9,704 bases of DNA from positions 1-9,704 of the forward strand of contig CADCTH010000032.1 of the NCBI GenBank assembly GCA_902805495.1. Direction: 5' to 3'. The notes under the pieces were generated by a model. The model had not been told where the DNA came from, ran no database searches, and worked only from the letters and a program-made list of their open reading frames with translations. Origin of the DNA: an uncultured Actinomycetospora sp. (GTDB lineage: Bacteria; Actinomycetota; Actinomycetes; Mycobacteriales; Pseudonocardiaceae). Shown here piece by piece: positions 6,399-9,704 of this stretch (the first letter of the stretch is position 1; each line of letters starts with the position of its first letter). The translations under genes were made by a program, and so were the position numbers.

Positions 6399-7322
6399 GA
6401 CCGGCGGCTGCGAGTGCTCCAGGCGATCGCTCGACACGGCACCGTCACCGCCGCCGCGGAGGTCTGCCGCTTGACGCCGTCGGCGGTCTCGCACCAGATG
6501 CAGGCCCTCGCCCGCGAGCTCGACGTCGCCCTGCTCGAGCCGGTCGGCCGCGGCGTGCGGCTCACTCCCGCCGCGCACACGCTGCTCGGACACACCGAGA
6601 CCCTCACCGCCGCGTGGGAACAGGCGCGCGCCGACCTCGCCGCCGACCGCGCCGGCGCCGTGGGCGGGACGTTGCGCTTCGCGGCGTTCTCCTCGGCCGC
6701 CGCGACGGTGGTCCCCCGCGCCCTCGAGCACCTCCGCACCGAGCACCCCGCGCTGCGAGTGTTCCTGCGCGAGAGCGAGCCCGCGCGATCGTTCGACCTC
6801 CTGGCTGCCGACGACGCCGACATCGCCGTGATCGTTGCGACGCCGAGCATCCCGCCGGCGTCCGACGCCGCCTTCGAACAGCAATCGCTCTTCGACGAAC
6901 CCCTCGACATCCTCGTCGGCCCGGACCACCCCCTGGTCGGCCGTACCGGCGCCGTCGCCCTCCGCGACCTCGCCGGTGACCCCTGGATCTGCGGCAACGT
7001 CGGACGCGCCTACCACCAGCTCGTCACGCTCGCGTGCACCGCCGCCGGCTTCGCCCCGGACATCGCCCACTACGCCGACGAGTGGGACACCGGCGCCGCG
7101 CTCGTGGCACGCGGCTTCGGGGTCGCCCTGGTCCCACGCCTCGCCGACCTCCCCGCGCACCACGACACCCGGCGCATCCCGATCACGACCGACCCGGTGC
7201 CGACGCGCCGCGTCATCGCCGCAGTCCGTGCGGGTTCACAGGACCAACCCACGATCGCCGCGGGGCTCGAGGCCCTGCGGCACGTCACGGAGACGGGGCT
7301 GCCGGCTCTCGGACGTTCGTGA
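6393..7322 (+). CDS. LysR-type transcriptional regulator, probable regulator of the betaine operon
   Basis: A 309-residue protein of normal LysR length. The N-terminal winged helix-turn-helix spans about residues 1-60 (LQAIARHGTVTAAAEVCRLT, then PSAVSHQMQALARELDVALL), followed by a linker helix and a two-lobed periplasmic-binding-like effector domain (from about residue 90: GTLRFAAFSSAAATVVPRAL). No membrane segments. I chose ATG 6393 because the HTH begins directly after it, as in relatives; the frame is open far upstream, and an ATG at 6372 (adding seven residues) is possible but overlaps the candidate -10. No Shine-Dalgarno is visible. It diverges from the catabolic operon, the usual place for its regulator, so an effector such as proline betaine or a breakdown product is inferred. 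It converges on the tRNA-Pro gene, with a shared hairpin terminator between. Confidence 0.88.
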   Translation: MIDRRLRVLQAIARHGTVTAAAEVCRLTPSAVSHQMQALARELDVALLEPVGRGVRLTPAAHTLLGHTETLTAAWEQARADLAADRAGAVGGTLRFAAFSSAAATVVPRALEHLRTEHPALRVFLRESEPARSFDLLAADDADIAVIVATPSIPPASDAAFEQQSLFDEPLDILVGPDHPLVGRTGAVALRDLAGDPWICGNVGRAYHQLVTLACTAAGFAPDIAHYADEWDTGAALVARGFGVALVPRLADLPAHHDTRRIPITTDPVPTRRVIAAVRAGSQDQPTIAAGLEALRHVTETGLPALGRS

Positions 7323-7421
7323 CGAGCGGGCTGTGCTCAGCGAAAGGAGCGCACTGATCCAACGCGTCGTGCTCACAACCCGCATAGGCGGCGCTGCGCC
7401 GGATCCACGCCGCGAACGACG

Positions 7422-7465
7422 AGAACCCCGCTGACCTGGGCTCTTACCCTGGTCAACGGGGTTCT
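7422..7465. terminator. Bidirectional hairpin terminator between lysR and tRNA-Pro
   Basis: Arms 7422-7436 (AGAACCCCGCTGACC) and 7451-7465 (GGTCAACGGGGTTCT) pair over 15 bp with one mismatch; on the tRNA strand that position is a G-U wobble, so the stem is complete there. Inside, a T-T mismatch is followed by GGG/CCC around a CTCTTA loop. No U-tract follows on either strand, which is common in actinobacteria. It sits about 100 nt after the lysR stop and 10 nt past the tRNA 3' end. Confidence 0.75.
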
Positions 7466-7474
7466 GGTGCTCCG

Positions 7475-7548
<74 letters not shown>

Positions 7549-7554
7549 AACCGC

Positions 7555-7570
7555 CGCGCTCGCGAGCGCG
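7555..7570. repeat. Perfect 16-bp palindrome in the tRNA-Pro leader
   Basis: CGCGCTCGCGAGCGCG is its own reverse complement and ends 6 nt before the mature tRNA 5' end. It lies between the candidate tRNA -10 and the gene, so it would form a hairpin in the precursor leader or could be a protein site. In DNA this GC-rich, short CG-alternating palindromes also arise by chance. Confidence 0.5.
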
Positions 7571-7579
7571 ACGACGGAA

Positions 7580-7585
7580 ACGATA
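7580..7585 (-). promoter_or_regulatory. Candidate -10 of the tRNA-Pro promoter
   Basis: The minus strand reads TATCGT here, matching the actinobacterial TANNNT pattern, and would start the precursor about 25 nt before the mature tRNA. No clear -35 is seen 17-18 bp upstream. Confidence 0.4.
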
Positions 7586-7587
7586 CC

Positions 7588-7746
7588 TCACGGCCCGGCC
7601 CCGTCCGGCGACCCCTCCGGGCCGCGGGTGACCAGCAGGGTCAGCTCGCCGAGCAGGTCGGGCAGGTCCTCGCACACCCGGCGGATGGTCGCCTGGGCCG
7701 CCTGCGGGCTGACGCCGGTGATCAGGGCTCCTACCCTCCGGACCAT
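7588..7746 (-). CDS. Possible unrecognised 52-residue ORF between tRNA-Pro and the mannitol dehydrogenase gene
   Basis: A minus-strand ORF opens at an ATG (7746) inside the same CCATGG that holds the plus-strand start at 7745, and ends in TGA at 7590-7588. By hand count over 51 codons, G/C is about 80% at position 1, 57% at position 2 and 96% at position 3, which is the pattern of real coding sequence in such genomes. The peptide includes ALITGVSPQAAQATIRR and then CEDLPDLLGELTLLV, helical and amphipathic in look. A GGAG lies 5 nt before the ATG. I do not recognise it. It could be a small gene, the tail of a decayed gene, or chance; the overlap with the plus-strand promoter at 7709-7737 counts against an expressed gene. 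Confidence 0.35.
   Translation of the reverse strand: MVRRVGALITGVSPQAAQATIRRVCEDLPDLLGELTLLVTRGPEGSPDGAGP
7709..7745 (+). promoter_or_regulatory. Leaderless promoter of the mannitol dehydrogenase gene
   Basis: CTGACG (7709-7714, -35), a 17-bp spacer and TACCCT (7732-7737, -10) place the transcription start about 7 nt later, exactly on the A of the ATG at 7745. No Shine-Dalgarno precedes the ATG. This is the typical arrangement for leaderless actinobacterial mRNAs. Confidence 0.6.
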
Positions 7747-9235
7747 GGCCACTCCGCTGACGCAGGCCGCCCTCGGCGAGATCGACGTCCCCTCCCCGTC
7801 CTACGACCGGTCCGCCGTGTCGGTCGGGATCGTCCACTTCGGGGTCGGCGGCTTCCACCGCGCCCACCAGGCCATGTACCTCGACCGGCTCATGGAGCAG
7901 GGGCAGGCGCTGGACTGGGGCATCTGCGGGGTCGGCGTGCTCGAGGCCGACCGCCGGATGGCCGAGGTCACCGAGGCGCAGGACGACCTCTACACGCTCG
8001 TGCTCAAGCACGCCGACGGGTCGCGCGACGCGCGGGTGATCGGCTCGATCGTCGACTACCTCTACGCCCCGGACGACCCGGAGGCGGTCCTCGAGCGGAT
8101 GACCGACCCCGCCACCCGGATCGTCAGCCTCACCGTGACCGAGGGCGGCTACCACAAGAACGCCAGCACGGGAGAGTTCGACGACCGCGACCCGGCGATC
8201 CGCGCCGACATCGACGCCGCCGAGGGCGCCGCCCCGCAGACGACGTTCGGCTACGTCGTCGAGGCGCTGCGCCGCCGCCGCGTGGAGGGCACCGGGCCGT
8301 TCACGGTCATGTCCTGCGACAACATCCAGGGCAACGGCCACGTCGCCCAGGCCATGATCACGGCCTACGCCCGTCGGAAGGACCCCGAGCTCGGCGACTG
8401 GATCGCCGCCGAGGTCCCGTTCCCGAACTCGATGGTCGACCGGATCACGCCGCGCACGACGGACGAGGACCGCGCCGAGCTGCGGGACAGCACGGGCATC
8501 GAGGACGCCTGGCCGGTGGTCTGCGAGCCGTTCACGCAGTGGGTCCTCGAGGACCGGTTCGCCGCCGGCCGCCCGCCGTTCGAGGACGTCGGGGTCCAGG
8601 TGGTCGACGACGTCGAGCCCTACGAGCTCATGAAGCTGCGCCTGCTCAACGCGAGCCACCAGGCGATCGCCTACCTCGGCTACCTCGCCGGCTACCGCTA
8701 CGCCCACGAGGTCGCGGGCGACGAGCTGTTTGCCGGCTTCACCCGCGCCTACATGGACCGCGAGGGCACGCCGACGCTCGCGCCCGTGCCCGGCGTGGAC
8801 CTCGACGACTACAAGGCCACGCTGATCGAGCGGTTCGCCAACCCCGAGATCCGCGACACCCTGGCCCGCCTGGCCGCCGAGAGCTCCGACCGCATCCCCA
8901 CCTGGCTCGTGCCGGTGATCCGGATCAACCTCGAGAACGGCGGCGAGATCGAGCGGTCGGCGCTGGTCGTCGCGGCGTGGGCCCGCTACGCCGAGGGCGT
9001 CGACGAGTCCGGCGAGGCGATCGAGGTCGTCGACACCGGCCGGGCCGAGGACCGGATCGCGGCGGCGCGCCGCTACCCGGACGAGCCCCTGGCGTTCCTC
9101 GCCGACCGGGACCTGTTCGGGGACCTCGTCGACGACGAGCGCTTCACGACGGCCTACCGCGCCCACCTCGACGCCCTGCACGCCGACGGCGCGCGGTCCA
9201 CGGTGCAGGCGCTGGAGCAACGGTTGGGCCGTTGA
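7745..9235 (+). CDS. Mannitol 2-dehydrogenase / fructuronate reductase family polyol dehydrogenase
   Basis: A 496-residue long-chain polyol dehydrogenase, close to the 493 residues of Pseudomonas fluorescens mannitol 2-dehydrogenase. This family interconverts mannitol (or D-arabinitol, D-mannonate) and the 2-keto sugar with NAD(P)+, in the cytoplasm and without metal. Seen: N-terminal nucleotide-binding segment GIVHFGVGGFHRAHQAMYLD (28-47); VSLTVTEGGYH (127-137); SCDNIQGNG (190-198); the family signature NSMVDRITP (228-236); and catalytic MKLRLLNASH with K297, N302 and H305, equivalent to K295/N300/H303 of the Pseudomonas enzyme. All key residues are present. The ATG at 7745 is supported by the leaderless promoter spacing. 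No transporter or fructokinase lies next to it in the window, so the polyol substrate stays open. Translation from further upstream (7490) would run through the tRNA locus and is not credible. Confidence 0.92.
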   Translation: MATPLTQAALGEIDVPSPSYDRSAVSVGIVHFGVGGFHRAHQAMYLDRLMEQGQALDWGICGVGVLEADRRMAEVTEAQDDLYTLVLKHADGSRDARVIGSIVDYLYAPDDPEAVLERMTDPATRIVSLTVTEGGYHKNASTGEFDDRDPAIRADIDAAEGAAPQTTFGYVVEALRRRRVEGTGPFTVMSCDNIQGNGHVAQAMITAYARRKDPELGDWIAAEVPFPNSMVDRITPRTTDEDRAELRDSTGIEDAWPVVCEPFTQWVLEDRFAAGRPPFEDVGVQVVDDVEPYELMKLRLLNASHQAIAYLGYLAGYRYAHEVAGDELFAGFTRAYMDREGTPTLAPVPGVDLDDYKATLIERFANPEIRDTLARLAAESSDRIPTWLVPVIRINLENGGEIERSALVVAAWARYAEGVDESGEAIEVVDTGRAEDRIAAARRYPDEPLAFLADRDLFGDLVDDERFTTAYRAHLDALHADGARSTVQALEQRLGR

Positions 9236-9266
9236 GCACACCCTGGGTTCACCCGTTCGGGCGTGC
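9236..9266. terminator. Weak hairpin after the mannitol dehydrogenase stop
   Basis: GCACACCC (9236-9243) and GGGCGTGC (9259-9266) can pair over 8 bp with one A-C mismatch around a 15-nt loop, directly after the TGA. No U-tract. Only suggestive; read-through into the gene at 9313 is possible. Confidence 0.25.
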
Positions 9267-9312
9267 TGCGGCAGACTCCTGACCCCGTTCGTCCCGTCCC
9301 CGGAGGACCGTG

Positions 9313-9704
9313 GTGTCCCCACCCGCGAGTCCCGCGCCCGGGCGGACCTGGCCGTTCACCGGCCGCGACGCCGAGCTGCGGGCCGTCGAGGAGGCGCTCG
9401 ACCGCGACGGCGCGGTGGTCGTGGCCGGGGTCGCGGGGGTGGGCAAGAGCCGCCTCGCCCGTGAGCTCCTCGCCCGTTCCTCCCCCGACGGGACCACCGC
9501 CGTCGCGACGGCGTCCGCGTCGTCCCGCGACCTCCCGCTGGGCGCGTTCGCCCCATGGCTGGGCGACGCGGTCCCGGGCGGCGACGTCTCCGCACTGGCG
9601 CGGGTCGGGGCCGCGCTGCGCCGGGACGGGTCACGCAGCGTCCTGCTGGTCGACGACGCGCACGAGCTCGACGAGGTCTCGGCGACGCTTGTGCACCAGC
9701 TCGC
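9313..9704 (+). CDS. AAA/NB-type ATPase, N-terminus of a probable LuxR-family (LAL/MalT-like) regulator, cut by the window end
   Basis: An open frame runs from GTG 9313 to the right edge (130 codons, no stop). After a short proline-rich start comes TWPFTGRDAELRAVEEAL (residues 12-29), the entry motif of AAA_16/LAL-type ATPases, then Walker A GVAGVGKS (39-46) and Walker B SVLLVDDAHELD (109-120). Large LuxR regulators of actinomycetes begin this way and end in a LuxR-type HTH roughly 900 residues in; that end lies outside the window, so an adenylate-cyclase/TPR-type ATPase remains possible. Start choice: GGAGG at 9302-9306 is 6 nt before GTG 9313; the adjacent in-frame GTG 9310 would have only a 3-nt spacer. 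It lies 77 bp after the dehydrogenase on the same strand and could regulate it or simply be a neighbour. Confidence 0.8.
   Translation, partial: MSPPASPAPGRTWPFTGRDAELRAVEEALDRDGAVVVAGVAGVGKSRLARELLARSSPDGTTAVATASASSRDLPLGAFAPWLGDAVPGGDVSALARVGAALRRDGSRSVLLVDDAHELDEVSATLVHQL

Overview
The window is very GC-rich DNA with strong G/C bias at third codon positions, tightly packed genes, GTG starts and GTGA gene overlaps. This suggests a high-GC actinomycete; a Pseudonocardia-like host is a guess, not a demonstrated assignment. There are no mobile genes, CRISPR arrays or rRNA genes.

Left two thirds (23-6052, minus strand, read right to left): one compact five-gene catabolic operon. The order is a Rieske-type non-heme iron oxygenase of the stachydrine/glycine-betaine demethylase type, an aldehyde dehydrogenase, an FAD-dependent DAO/sarcosine-oxidase-like oxidoreductase, a PDR/VanB-type FMN/[2Fe-2S] reductase, and an enolase-superfamily enzyme that closely resembles HpbD (hydroxyproline-betaine/proline-betaine 2-epimerase). 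Together they suggest uptake-independent degradation steps for proline betaine (stachydrine) and/or 4-hydroxyproline betaine: HpbD inverts C2, the Rieske oxygenase plus reductase removes an N-methyl group, the flavoenzyme removes the second methyl or oxidises the D-imino acid, and the ALDH oxidises a downstream aldehyde. The substrate assignment is inference from family and context.

The two middle genes are broken in this sequence. The ALDH carries two independent 1-nt deletions (near 4247-4249 and at 4060/4061), and the flavoenzyme carries an in-frame amber codon (3054-3056). Correcting each lesion gives a full-length protein of normal size (489 and 400 aa) with its catalytic motifs. So this is either very recent decay or a patch of sequence error; the flanking genes are intact.

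Divergent from the operon is a LysR-type regulator (6393-7322), the probable controller. A 25-bp near-palindrome overlaps its start codon and candidate -10 elements. The 340-bp divergent spacer also holds a small ORF with a good Shine-Dalgarno ahead of the Rieske gene.

Right third: a long hairpin terminator (7422-7465) separates lysR from a convergent tRNA-Pro(GGG) gene (minus strand). Next comes a possible unrecognised 52-codon ORF, then a plus-strand mannitol 2-dehydrogenase/fructuronate-reductase family gene (7745-9235) that appears to be transcribed leaderless. At the right edge is the start of an AAA ATPase of the type found in LuxR/MalT-like (LAL) regulators, cut by the window end. These genes look like ordinary chromosomal genes unrelated to the betaine operon.
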